The position numbers and the translations under genes were made by a program. The notes under the pieces were generated by a model. That model made no database searches and was not told the DNA's origin. It saw nothing but the letters and a program-made list of their open reading frames with translations. Shown one piece after another: positions 1-6,815 of a stretch of DNA of 7,541 nucleotides. How positions within the stretch are numbered: position 1 is the first letter of the stretch; the number at the start of each line of letters is the position of its first letter. The stretch is from Pseudomonadota bacterium (GTDB lineage: Bacteria > Pseudomonadota > Gammaproteobacteria > Burkholderiales > Burkholderiaceae_B). The stretch is taken from contig JAEZGR010000318.1 of the NCBI GenBank assembly GCA_023437255.1, positions 1 to 7,541 on the forward strand, read 5' to 3'.

Positions 1-1
1 G

Positions 2-2134
2 AATCAGGGCACACAAGTCCCCACGGCCGGGGGACACCCGTGGCATGAACAGGTCATGCACGGTACAGCGGTGGCCGGCCTGATTGCCGCTACGGCCAAC
101 AACGGTCTTGGTGGCGTGGGTGTGGCGTGGGGAGCGGAAATCGCCGGCTATCGTTTCGACCCATCCCAGCTCGGAACGGCCCACGATATTTACGTGGTCT
201 TTTCCGATCTCGTCGACAAGGCCCTGGAGCAGGGCATCGAGGTCTGGAACAACAGCTGGGGCACGAGCTCGCCTTATCCGGTGACGGGCGACTGGCAGGC
301 CTATATGCACGCGGCGGCACGCGACCTCGCCGAGTTGGGCCGCGGCGGACTGGGCATCATCACCACATTTTCGGGCGGAAACGAACGTGATGTCGGGCTG
401 AATACCAACTATGACCCCATCTCCAGCATGCCGTGGGTGATCGTGGTGGCCGCGGGCGGTCAGGCCGGCGATGTGGCGTCGTATTCCACCCCCGGGGCCG
501 GTGTGCTGATCACGGCGCCAGGCTCGTCTCCGGCCACCATCGTCACCACCGACTGGCAAAGTGTTTACGGTTACAACCGGCGCCCTGGTGAAGAAGGCAA
601 TTACACCGAACGGGACGGCACCTATTTCAACGGAACGTCGGCCGCCGCGCCCATCGCGTCGGGCGTTGCCGCGCTGGTGCTTGAGGCCAACAGCGGGCTC
701 GGCTGGCGCGATGTGCAGGAAATCCTTGCCTATTCGGCCCGCCGCGCCACCTTCCTGGATCGCGATTCCATACCGGATCCGGCCAATTCGGGCGAGTTCC
801 CCACATTTACGCTCGACAAGGCGTTCAACGGCGCACATGACTGGAATGGCGGCGCGCATCTGGTGAGCCATGACTTTGGATTCGGGCATATCGACACCCA
901 CGCCGCGGTACGACTGGCCGAAAGCTGGATGAAGGTCAGCACCATGGCCAATATGGTTGAGGAACAGGGCGATGTGGGCCGGCGCGAACTGGTCGTCGAG
1001 CCCGGCAATCATGCGACAGCCACTGCCACATTCTCGTCGCCCTACCGTGTGGAGCACATGACCGTGAAGGTGGATCTGGATACCGATCATCTTCCGGCCA
1101 TCACGCTCGAGCTGATCTCGCCCGATGGTACGGCAAGCCGCCTCATTGATCACCCCAAGCCCCTCAACAACCTGAACCAACCGGCGCCCCTGCCCACCCA
1201 TGTCGACTATGCCATGAACTCCGTTCAGAGCTGGGGCGAAAACCTGGCGGGTACCTGGACACTGCGCCTCAGTAACGATGCCGATGGCTCGGTGGCCTAT
1301 CTGAAAGATTGGTCGATTACGGCGTATACCGCCGGCGCGGTCGATTCCGCTTCGGCGCAGCAGATATTCACCGACGAGTACATTCGCTTTGCGCAAGAAG
1401 ACGAGAGCCGCAAGACACTGCATGCGGAAAATGGCGCGACCCTGAATGCGGCTCCGGTCACCCATGACGTGGTCTTTGATCTGAGCGGTCGGATCGACGG
1501 TAATGCCGATGCGGCGGGCTTGAGTACGGCGCTGGCGCAAATCACCGGCGGCCGCTCGCAGATCGGAGAAGCCGATGTCGTGTTGGCTGACGCCGCGGCC
1601 TTTCTGCACCTGGTATCCGGCGACGGCGACGATGTGCTCATTGGCAATTCGGCCGAGAACATTCTCATGCCGGGCCGAGGCAACAATTTTGTCGACGGGG
1701 GGGCGGGCCTGGATGTGCTGCGCCTCATCGGCCCCGACGCCTTCGATGAGGCCGCTTACCTGGCCCAGAACCCGGACGTGGCCGACGCGGTTGCGGCGGG
1801 TTGGGTTTCAAGCGCCCGGCAACACTACGATGAGCAGGGACGTTACGAGGGCCGAAACCCGAACGCGCTGTTCAGCGAGGCCTGGTATCTGGACCGCAAT
1901 CCTGATGTCGCGGCGGCCGTTGCACAGGGGTTGATTGCCAATGGCTTTGCGCACTATAGCGTGGCGGGTTGGCACGAAGGGCGTGGGCCGTCGGCGTGGA
2001 TGGACACAGGGGCCTACCTGGCCGCCAATCCTGATGTCGCCGCCAGTGGCATGGACCCCTTGTTGCATTACCTGCAGTTTGGTTATGCGGAAGGGCGAAC
2101 CATCCAGGCGTTCGCGACCGATATGTGGGTGTGA
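2..2134 (+). CDS. Kexin/furin-like S8 serine protease with P-domain, RTX remnant and C-terminal 43-aa repeats (5' partial)
   Basis: The frame is open from the window edge, so the ATG at 56 is not the start: it lies inside the HGT motif region, and the real N-terminus and catalytic Asp are upstream. Residues are counted from that Met. HGTAVAG (His2) is the catalytic-His motif, NNSWG is at 65-69, SGGN (Asn109) supplies the oxyanion Asn, and NGTSAAAP (Ser195) is the nucleophile motif. This pattern is kexin/furin-like. Residues about 308-425 resemble a proprotein-convertase P-domain (ISPDGT, then LAGTWTLRLSND). Residues 521-556 are degenerate RTX nonapeptides, and 563-681 form three tandem repeats. 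The protein ends DMWV, an acidic residue plus hydrophobic tail as in ABC-exported proteases. It is inferred to be an extracellular endopeptidase exported by a type I system; no transporter gene is in the window. Substrate unknown. It could also be a surface-retained protease; the S8 assignment itself is firm. Confidence 0.93.
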   Translation, partial: NQGTQVPTAGGHPWHEQVMHGTAVAGLIAATANNGLGGVGVAWGAEIAGYRFDPSQLGTAHDIYVVFSDLVDKALEQGIEVWNNSWGTSSPYPVTGDWQAYMHAAARDLAELGRGGLGIITTFSGGNERDVGLNTNYDPISSMPWVIVVAAGGQAGDVASYSTPGAGVLITAPGSSPATIVTTDWQSVYGYNRRPGEEGNYTERDGTYFNGTSAAAPIASGVAALVLEANSGLGWRDVQEILAYSARRATFLDRDSIPDPANSGEFPTFTLDKAFNGAHDWNGGAHLVSHDFGFGHIDTHAAVRLAESWMKVSTMANMVEEQGDVGRRELVVEPGNHATATATFSSPYRVEHMTVKVDLDTDHLPAITLELISPDGTASRLIDHPKPLNNLNQPAPLPTHVDYAMNSVQSWGENLAGTWTLRLSNDADGSVAYLKDWSITAYTAGAVDSASAQQIFTDEYIRFAQEDESRKTLHAENGATLNAAPVTHDVVFDLSGRIDGNADAAGLSTALAQITGGRSQIGEADVVLADAAAFLHLVSGDGDDVLIGNSAENILMPGRGNNFVDGGAGLDVLRLIGPDAFDEAAYLAQNPDVADAVAAGWVSSARQHYDEQGRYEGRNPNALFSEAWYLDRNPDVAAAVAQGLIANGFAHYSVAGWHEGRGPSAWMDTGAYLAANPDVAASGMDPLLHYLQFGYAEGRTIQAFATDMWV
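1616..1723 (+). repeat. Degenerate RTX (GGxGxDxUx-type) nonapeptide block in the protease
   Basis: About four successive nine-residue units (residues 521-556 counted from the Met at 56) keep the glycine/aspartate rhythm, for example SGDGDDVLI and GGAGLDVLR. The two middle units have lost most calcium-binding Asp/Gly positions (GNSAENILM, PGRGNNFVD). The RTX family forms a calcium-bound parallel beta-roll that aids folding after type I secretion. Here the block is short and eroded, so calcium binding may be weak. Confidence 0.7.
1742..2098 (+). repeat. Three tandem 43-residue protein repeats (YL..NPDVA...HY...G..EGR)
   Basis: Three copies lie at 1742-1870, 1871-1999 and 2000-2098. Counted from the Met at 56, the Tyr of the YL motif falls at residues 568, 611 and 654, exactly 43 apart. 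Each copy has YL, three or two residues later NPDVA, then HY, then EGR; the HY-to-EGR spacing is eight residues in all three. Copy 3 is five residues shorter between NPDVA and HY. Similar NPDVA...HY..G..EGR units occur, from memory, in large secreted proteobacterial RTX-type proteins. Their function is not known to me; a secretion, adhesion or surface-binding module is inference. Confidence 0.88.
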
Positions 2135-2141
2135 ACGGGGG

Positions 2142-2161
2142 GGGCGCGGCGTTGCGCGCCC
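2142..2161 (+). terminator. GC-rich hairpin just after the protease stop codon
   Basis: GGGCGCG (2142-2148) pairs perfectly with CGCGCCC (2155-2161) around a 6-nt loop, starting 8 nt after the TGA. There is no T-run downstream, so this is not a canonical intrinsic terminator. It may be a weak terminator or a 3'-end stabilising stem for the protease mRNA. It directly follows a run of eight G (2137-2144). Confidence 0.35.
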
Positions 2162-2228
2162 TCGGTGATACTATTTCGATGCGACTGCCGCCCGTCTCCG
2201 GCCGGCGCCTCACATCGGAATTTGCTTT

Positions 2229-3641
2229 ATGAGTGAACAAGGTTTTCCCGGCAAGCTGCTTCAGGCGCTTGGCCCGGAAACGGTCATCACTGACCCCGCT
2301 GCAATCGAGCCCTGGCTTACCGACTGGCGGGGCGTGTACAAGGGCAGGGCGCAGGCGGTGCTGCGGCCCTCCACTACAGAACAGGTCGCCGCATGCCTGC
2401 GCCTGTGTAATGAGCACCGTGTTCCCGTGGTGCCCCGTGGTGGCAATACCGGCCTGTGTGGCGGCGCCACGCCCGACGCGTCTCCCGCCAATGTAGTGCT
2501 GTCGCTCGATCGCATGAACCGCATCCGTTCGATCGACACCATCTCCAACACCCTGGTCGCCGACGCCGGCTGCATTCTGGGAAATCTGCGTCGTGCCGCC
2601 CAGGAGGCCGGCCGCATGCTGCCCCTGAGTCTGGCGGCCGAAGATTCCTCACAGATCGGCGGTAACCTGGCTACAAACGCGGGTGGCGTGAACGTGGTGC
2701 GCTACGGCATGGCCCGTGAGCTTGTGCTGGGCATTGAGGCGGAGCTGCCCAACGGCGAAATCTTCAATGGGCTGCAGACGCTGCGCAAAGACAATACCGG
2801 CTACGACCTCAAGCAGCTGTTCATCGGCTCGGAAGGCACGCTGGGCATCATTACCGGCGTGGCACTCAAGCTGCACCCTCTGGTACAGGTGCGTTCGGTG
2901 GTGCTTGCGGCAGTCGAAACACCACAAATGGCGCTGGAACTGCTGCGCCTGGTGTACGGCGCGTGCGGGCCGCGGCTGCAGGCGTTCGAGTTCTTCACTG
3001 ATGAATGTCTGGGCCTGGTGCTGGCCCAGGTCGAGGGCGTGCAGCAGCCTTTTGCCGAGCGACATGGTGGCTATGTGCTGATCGAGCTCGCGGACACGGC
3101 CGACGAAGCGGCGCTGACGACCCTGCTGGAAGACGTGATTGGGCGAGCGCTGGAAGAGGGCCTGTGCCGCGATGCCGTGGTGTCGGCGTCGTTGGCGCAG
3201 CTTCAGGCGCTGTGGCGCTTGCGTGAAGAGATCTCCGAGGCACAGCGAGCCGACGGTCCCCACCTCAAACACGACATTTCGCTGCCCATCGAGCGCATTC
3301 CTGAGTTCCTTGAAACCGCTGAGCAACGGCTGCGCACGGTGTCGCCCGACTGCAGGCTTTTCATATTCGGCCATTTTGGCGACGGCAACCTGCATTACAA
3401 CGTGTCGCGTCCGGCAGGCGCCGACAGGGGCTGGGCGGCCCAATGGGAAGGGCCGGTGTCCGACGCGGTTTTTGCGGAAGTGGCTGAGTACGGCGGCAGC
3501 ATCAGCGCCGAGCACGGCGTCGGCCAGCTCAAGCGCCATGCCTTCCATCATTACAAAGATCCTATGCAGCTGCGACTCATGCTGCAGATCAAACAGGTGT
3601 TTGACCCCAACGGCATCATGAACCCGGGCAAGCTGCTCTGA
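2229..3641 (+). CDS. FAD-binding 2-hydroxyacid dehydrogenase, D-2-hydroxyglutarate dehydrogenase/GlcD type
   Basis: At 470 aa it is full length for the family. The N-terminal PCMH-type FAD domain shows PRGGNTGLCGGATPD (69-83), the SSQIGGNLATNAGG segment (140-153) and DNTGYDLKQLFIGSEGTLGIIT (188-209). The C-terminal FAD-oxidase domain carries HFGDGNLHYN (382-391), AEHGVGQLK (427-435) and a closing FDPNGIMNPGKL. His382, His389, Glu428 and His429 have the same spacing as the zinc ligands and catalytic His of Pseudomonas D-2-hydroxyglutarate dehydrogenase (374, 381, 420, 421, from memory). The likely reaction is oxidation of a D-2-hydroxyacid (2-hydroxyglutarate, lactate or similar) to the 2-oxoacid, with electrons passed to the respiratory chain; substrate cannot be fixed from sequence. 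Ribosome-binding site is weak (GGAA at 2217-2220, 8 nt before ATG). It seems a single-gene unit facing the alcohol dehydrogenase convergently. D-lactate dehydrogenase is the main alternative. Confidence 0.9.
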   Translation: MSEQGFPGKLLQALGPETVITDPAAIEPWLTDWRGVYKGRAQAVLRPSTTEQVAACLRLCNEHRVPVVPRGGNTGLCGGATPDASPANVVLSLDRMNRIRSIDTISNTLVADAGCILGNLRRAAQEAGRMLPLSLAAEDSSQIGGNLATNAGGVNVVRYGMARELVLGIEAELPNGEIFNGLQTLRKDNTGYDLKQLFIGSEGTLGIITGVALKLHPLVQVRSVVLAAVETPQMALELLRLVYGACGPRLQAFEFFTDECLGLVLAQVEGVQQPFAERHGGYVLIELADTADEAALTTLLEDVIGRALEEGLCRDAVVSASLAQLQALWRLREEISEAQRADGPHLKHDISLPIERIPEFLETAEQRLRTVSPDCRLFIFGHFGDGNLHYNVSRPAGADRGWAAQWEGPVSDAVFAEVAEYGGSISAEHGVGQLKRHAFHHYKDPMQLRLMLQIKQVFDPNGIMNPGKLL

Positions 3642-3659
3642 TACAGGCGTTGCCCGGGT
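3622..3659. terminator. Perfect 10-bp inverted repeat between convergent genes (candidate bidirectional terminator)
   Basis: ACCCGGGCAA (3622-3631) and TTGCCCGGGT (3650-3659) are perfect reverse complements separated by 18 nt. The left arm lies in the last codons of the FAD-enzyme gene and its TGA sits in the loop. The right arm lies 21 nt beyond the stop of the opposing alcohol dehydrogenase gene. Being symmetrical, it would form in both transcripts. No T-run follows on either strand, so intrinsic termination is uncertain; it may instead stabilise mRNA ends. Confidence 0.5.
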
Positions 3660-3680
3660 GCGCCCTGGCCGCGAACTGCT

Positions 3681-4856
3681 TCAGCCGCCGGGCTTGAGCA
3701 CGACCTTGATGCAGCCGTCTTCCTTTTCGCGGAACGTCTTGTACATGGCAGGGCCGTCTTCGAGGCTCACGGTGTGCGTGATGACAAATGAGGGGTCGAT
3801 CTCACCTTCAGCGATGCGCTCCACCAGATCGTCGGTCCAGCGATTGACGTGCGTCTGGCCCATCCGCCATGTCAGGCCTTTGTTCATCGATGCCCCCATT
3901 GGCAATTTGTCGATCACGCCGCCATAGACACCCGGTATAGACAGTATTCCACCCGGACGGCACACGTAAATCATCTCGCGCAGCACGTGCGCACGGTCGG
4001 TTTCAAGCATCATGGCCTGTTTGACCCGGTCATACACTGAGTCGAGTGAGCGGGTGACGTGAGCTTCCATGCCCACCGCGTCGATGCATTTCTCGGGCCC
4101 TTTGCCCTGAGTGAGTTCGCCGATTCGGTCAAGCACACTTTCCTCGTCGAAGTTGATCGGAAGCGCACCCAGCTGTTGCGCCATGGCAAGGCGTTCAGGC
4201 ACGCGATCGATGACCAGAACCTGGCGGGCCCCCAGCAACAGGGCGGAAAGCACTGCCATCTGGCCCACCGGGCCTGCGCCCCAAATGGCGACCGTGTCGG
4301 TGGGCTCGATCTCGCACTGTATGGCCGCCTGCCAGCCGGTGGGCAGAATGTCGCCCAGGAAGAGAACCTGCTCGTCACTCAGTCCTGCCGGCACGCGAAT
4401 ATGGGTCGTGTCGGCAAAGGGTACGCGCACATACTCGGCCTGCCCGCCCGGGTATCCGCCGGTGATGTGGCTGTAGCCGAACAGGCCGGCGGTGGTGTGG
4501 CCGAACATCTTGCTGGCCTTTTCGGCATTGCGGTTGCTGCGTTCGCAGACGGAGAAATTGCCACGCAGACATTGGTCGCACTGGCCGCAGAAGATTGTGA
4601 AGGGTACGACGACCCGATCGCCCGGGCGCAGCACGGTGTTCTCCTTGCCGGTCTCCACCACCTCGCCCATGAACTCGTGACCCATGATGTCGCCGGACTC
4701 CATGCCCGGCATGAAGCCGTCAAACAGATGCAGATCGGAGCCGCAGATCGCGCAAGACGATACCTTGATGATGGCATCCCGCGGATGCTCGATGATCGGA
4801 TCCGGTACGGTTTCGCAGCGGATATCGTGTTTTCCATGCCAGGTCAGTGCTTTCAT
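3681..4856 (-). CDS. Zinc-dependent alcohol dehydrogenase, glutathione-independent formaldehyde dehydrogenase-like
   Basis: This 391-aa medium-chain dehydrogenase is full length. Catalytic-zinc ligands are visible as Cys38 (AICGSD), His60-Glu61 (GHEFMG) and Asp169 (GDILPTG). The structural-zinc lobe has Cys90, Cys93, Cys96 and Cys104. The Rossmann motif GAGPVG is at 193-198, with Asp217 ending the second strand, which favours NAD over NADP. The segments [28 protein letters not shown] and MGQTHV are typical of the FDH-like subgroup. It likely oxidises an aldehyde or alcohol, or reduces an aldehyde, in the cytoplasm; true formaldehyde activity cannot be claimed. The ATG is preceded by GGAG (complement of 4863-4866, 6 nt spacing). 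It lies 13 nt after the ferritin-like gene, so co-transcription is likely. Its stop faces the FAD-enzyme gene across 39 nt. Confidence 0.93.
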   Translation of the reverse strand: MKALTWHGKHDIRCETVPDPIIEHPRDAIIKVSSCAICGSDLHLFDGFMPGMESGDIMGHEFMGEVVETGKENTVLRPGDRVVVPFTIFCGQCDQCLRGNFSVCERSNRNAEKASKMFGHTTAGLFGYSHITGGYPGGQAEYVRVPFADTTHIRVPAGLSDEQVLFLGDILPTGWQAAIQCEIEPTDTVAIWGAGPVGQMAVLSALLLGARQVLVIDRVPERLAMAQQLGALPINFDEESVLDRIGELTQGKGPEKCIDAVGMEAHVTRSLDSVYDRVKQAMMLETDRAHVLREMIYVCRPGGILSIPGVYGGVIDKLPMGASMNKGLTWRMGQTHVNRWTDDLVERIAEGEIDPSFVITHTVSLEDGPAMYKTFREKEDGCIKVVLKPGG

Positions 4857-4862
4857 CAGGCG

Positions 4863-4866
4863 CTCC
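4863..4866 (-). promoter_or_regulatory. Ribosome-binding site of the alcohol dehydrogenase in the 13-nt intergenic gap
   Basis: On the minus strand GGAG lies 6 nt before the ATG at 4856, between the ferritin-like gene stop (4870-4872) and the dehydrogenase start. This confirms the start and the tight operon spacing. Confidence 0.7.
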
Positions 4867-4869
4867 AGG

Positions 4870-5391
4870 TCAGCGTTTGGCGTGGCCGGGGGCGACGCCG
4901 GCCGTTTGCAGGAACTGCACGGTGAGTTCGGGCATGTGTGCTTCCATCCATTCGGCCATGGCCAGTTCCTCGGCCAGAATCCGTTCGCACACGTCGGCGG
5001 TACCCGCGTCCTCCAGATGACGGGCGGCCGCGATCAGATTGCGGTAGGCCGCGATTTCCATGTGTTCGAAGGCGTAGCCGAACATGGCGCCCTTGATCAC
5101 CTCATCCGACGCCATGGCGCCGCTGAATCCCTGCATCACCGCCATGAACCGGCCGGCCACATCCTTCAGGAGGGATGAGTCGCCGCCGCGCTTCTGGATG
5201 CAGGCACGCAGCAGCTCAGCCTGCCGCCGCGTTTCCTCTATGTGTTGAGACACCCGTGCCCGAAGGGCCGGGTAATGCTCCAGACGGTTCTCCATCGTCG
5301 TGAGCATGGTTTCCGCCTGTTGTTCCATGGCGTGCGCATCGCGCAACCAGTCAAGAAAGTGTTCGTTTGCGACGGCGTGTGGCTGGTTCAT
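4870..5391 (-). CDS. Ferritin-like domain protein, YciE/YciF (DUF892) family
   Basis: A 173-aa protein, normal for the family, almost wholly alpha-helical by composition. Segments consistent with the four-helix bundle are [10 protein letters not shown] (21-30), [12 protein letters not shown] (50-61), [14 protein letters not shown] (106-119) and [14 protein letters not shown] (136-149). The acidic/His residues Glu23, Glu26, His50, Glu53, Glu109, Glu112 and Glu142 are candidate di-metal ligands; exact ligands cannot be fixed by eye. The frame stays open upstream to 5511, but the ATG at 5391 is chosen because GAGGA precedes it by 7 nt and the family homology starts there; the extra 40 residues look non-coding. 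Relatives YciE/YciF are stress-associated and of unclear biochemical role. It is the first gene of a unit with the alcohol dehydrogenase and diverges from the MFS gene. Iron storage proper is not implied. Confidence 0.85.
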   Translation of the reverse strand: MNQPHAVANEHFLDWLRDAHAMEQQAETMLTTMENRLEHYPALRARVSQHIEETRRQAELLRACIQKRGGDSSLLKDVAGRFMAVMQGFSGAMASDEVIKGAMFGYAFEHMEIAAYRNLIAAARHLEDAGTADVCERILAEELAMAEWMEAHMPELTVQFLQTAGVAPGHAKR

Positions 5392-5513
5392 GCGGGGATC
5401 CTCGACGAAGAGAGAGCGGGACTTCTCGCGGCAATCGATATGCCCGCGCGGCGCCGGCCTTCCGGCTATGATTGAGTCATGTTTCGATTGCGTCACGGCG
5501 CCGCCCACCACTC
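5392..5513. promoter_or_regulatory. Divergent promoter region between the ferritin-like and MFS genes
   Basis: The 122-nt region must hold promoters for both directions. On the plus strand TATGAT (5467-5472) matches the -10 consensus at five of six bases, but no -35 is recognisable at normal spacing. A small hairpin GCCGG-CCTT-CCGGC (5453-5466) abuts it. No clear minus-strand promoter was found. A start near 5479 would leave about 35 nt of leader before the ATG at 5514. Confidence 0.35.
5399..5403 (-). promoter_or_regulatory. Ribosome-binding site deciding the start of the ferritin-like gene
   Basis: GAGGA on the minus strand lies 7 nt upstream of the ATG at 5391. No comparable site precedes the upstream in-frame start near 5511, which favours the shorter 173-aa protein. 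Confidence 0.7.
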
Positions 5514-6707
5514 ATGACGTCTTCCCCCCGCGTATCCAACCGTCTCTTCCTCGGCGCCTGCCTGCTGCTCATTGCCTTCAATCTGAGGCCGCTGTTCACC
5601 AGTCTCTCTGTTGTTCTGCCCGAGGTCACCCAGGCCCTGGGCATCTCAGGGGCGGTCGCGGGGTATGTCACCACGCTGCCGGTATTGTGTCTGGGCCTTT
5701 TTGCGCCGTTCGCCCCTACGCTCGCCGACCGCCACGGCGCTGAACGCGTTCTGCTCCTGGTGCTTTTGATGATCGGTGCGGGTTCGTTGCTGCGTGCGGT
5801 CGACGGCCTGCCCATGCTGTTTGTCGGCAGCGCATTGGCGGGGGCCGGCATTGCCATGGGCAATGTGCTGTTGCCCAGTGTGGTCAAGCGCGATTTTCCC
5901 GATCATGTTGCGCTCATGACCGGTCTGTTCACCATGGCCCTGTGTGGCGGAGCGGCGGCCGCGGCGGCACTGACGGCGCCGCTCGTGAAAGGTGGCGCAT
6001 CCTGGCAGACGGGGCTGGCCGTGTGGGCTGTGCCCGCCTTTGCCGTGGCTTTTCTGTGGCTGCCGCGCAGCGTACGGGCCAGCATGAAGGGGCAGCCTCG
6101 CGCGCTGCCGGCGCTGCGCCTCTGGCATGACGGACTCTCGTGGCAGGTGGCGTGTTTCATGGGGCTGCAGTCAGCGCTGGCTTACTGTGTCATGGGCTGG
6201 ATGGCGCCCATCTTGCGCTGGCGCGGCCTCGACGGCGTCACCGCCGGTTTCTACACCTCGATTTCCATTCTGCTGCAGGTTGCCACCTGCTTGCTGGTGC
6301 CGCCGCTTGCGGCGCGCTTTCGATCGCAAAGCCTCTTCAGTGCCGGCCTGGCCTTCCTGGCGGCCGTGGCCCTGCTCGGTCTGCTGTTCGCGCCGCGCGG
6401 CATGCTGCCTGTTCTCGCCCTGCTGCAGGGCATAGGTCAGGGGGGGCTGTTTGCCATCGCCATGACCATCATCATTCTGCGCTCGCCCGATCCGCGGGTC
6501 GCGGCGCGGCTCTCGGGCATGTCGCAGACGATCGGCTACGTGCTCGCCGCGTTTGGTCCCATGCTGGTGGGCATGCTGCACTCGGCCACCGGCAGCTACG
6601 AGATCACGGCCTGGCTGTTTGCCGCGATCGGTATCGCGGCCATGGCGTGCGGATGGGGTGCGGGGCGGCCGCTGTTCGTCAAGCCGCGCGAAGTGGCGCC
6701 GCGCTGA
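5514..6707 (+). CDS. MFS transporter, CynX/NimT (cyanate/2-nitroimidazole) family
   Basis: At 397 aa it shows about twelve hydrophobic segments, roughly 10-30, 45-68, 78-95, 100-122, 132-155, 165-184, 209-232, 243-264, 274-293, 297-322, 333-355 and 362-385, with a basic loop around 185-208 joining the two halves. FNLRP in TM1 (22-26) is a hallmark of the CynX/NimT branch. ADRHGAERVL (71-80) is the MFS motif-A loop after TM2. It is an inner-membrane carrier, and export or uptake of a small organic substrate is inferred; the substrate is unknown and no cyn or nim genes are adjacent. A TTG start at 5472 would add 14 polar residues. The ATG is preferred because it precedes the first membrane segment and lies downstream of the candidate -10, although neither start has a good Shine-Dalgarno. 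It diverges from the ferritin-like gene. Confidence 0.88.
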   Translation: MTSSPRVSNRLFLGACLLLIAFNLRPLFTSLSVVLPEVTQALGISGAVAGYVTTLPVLCLGLFAPFAPTLADRHGAERVLLLVLLMIGAGSLLRAVDGLPMLFVGSALAGAGIAMGNVLLPSVVKRDFPDHVALMTGLFTMALCGGAAAAAALTAPLVKGGASWQTGLAVWAVPAFAVAFLWLPRSVRASMKGQPRALPALRLWHDGLSWQVACFMGLQSALAYCVMGWMAPILRWRGLDGVTAGFYTSISILLQVATCLLVPPLAARFRSQSLFSAGLAFLAAVALLGLLFAPRGMLPVLALLQGIGQGGLFAIAMTIIILRSPDPRVAARLSGMSQTIGYVLAAFGPMLVGMLHSATGSYEITAWLFAAIGIAAMACGWGAGRPLFVKPREVAPR

Positions 6708-6815
6708 CTGCCCCTTGCTTTCTCAGGGTTAGCCCCCATATAACGCTATTGTCGGGGTATCCTTCCTGATGGTGGGATCCACTCCGACCAGCTTGCGATG
6801 CCTCCGCTATATGTA
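6708..6815. other. Distal part of the MFS-ahpC intergenic region
   Basis: The 217-nt gap 6708-6924 has its regulatory content in the ahpC-proximal half. In this distal part I see only weak pairings (a 4-bp CCCT/AGGG stem at 6712-6728 and GTGG-GAT-CCAC at about 6772-6782). I see no convincing terminator for the MFS gene, no ORF and no RNA gene. Confidence 0.4.

Noticed and set aside
56..58. ATG at 56 as the protease start
   Set aside because: It lies directly before the catalytic HGT motif and the frame is open to the window edge; a start here would lack the catalytic Asp and the domain's N-terminal strands.
2152..2174. TTGCGC / TACTAT as a promoter for the FAD-enzyme gene
   Set aside because: The spacing is only about 11 bp and both hexamers are poor; no properly spaced alternative was found.
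1872..2417. 181-codon minus-strand frame crossing the protease end and the FAD-enzyme start
   Set aside because: Overlaps two real genes, Pro/Arg-rich, no motif and no ribosome-binding site that I could identify.
2649..3551. 300-codon open frame on the minus strand
   Set aside because: It is antisense to the clearly conserved FAD enzyme, has no family resemblance and its His/Gln/Arg-rich composition is typical of a shadow frame in GC-rich DNA.
4059..4925. 288-codon open frame on the plus strand
   Set aside because: Antisense to the alcohol dehydrogenase, whose zinc and Rossmann motifs are intact; no recognisable domains in the antisense product.
5392..5511. 40-residue N-terminal extension of the ferritin-like protein
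   Set aside because: The extension covers the divergent promoter region, lacks family similarity, and the downstream ATG at 5391 has a good GAGGA.
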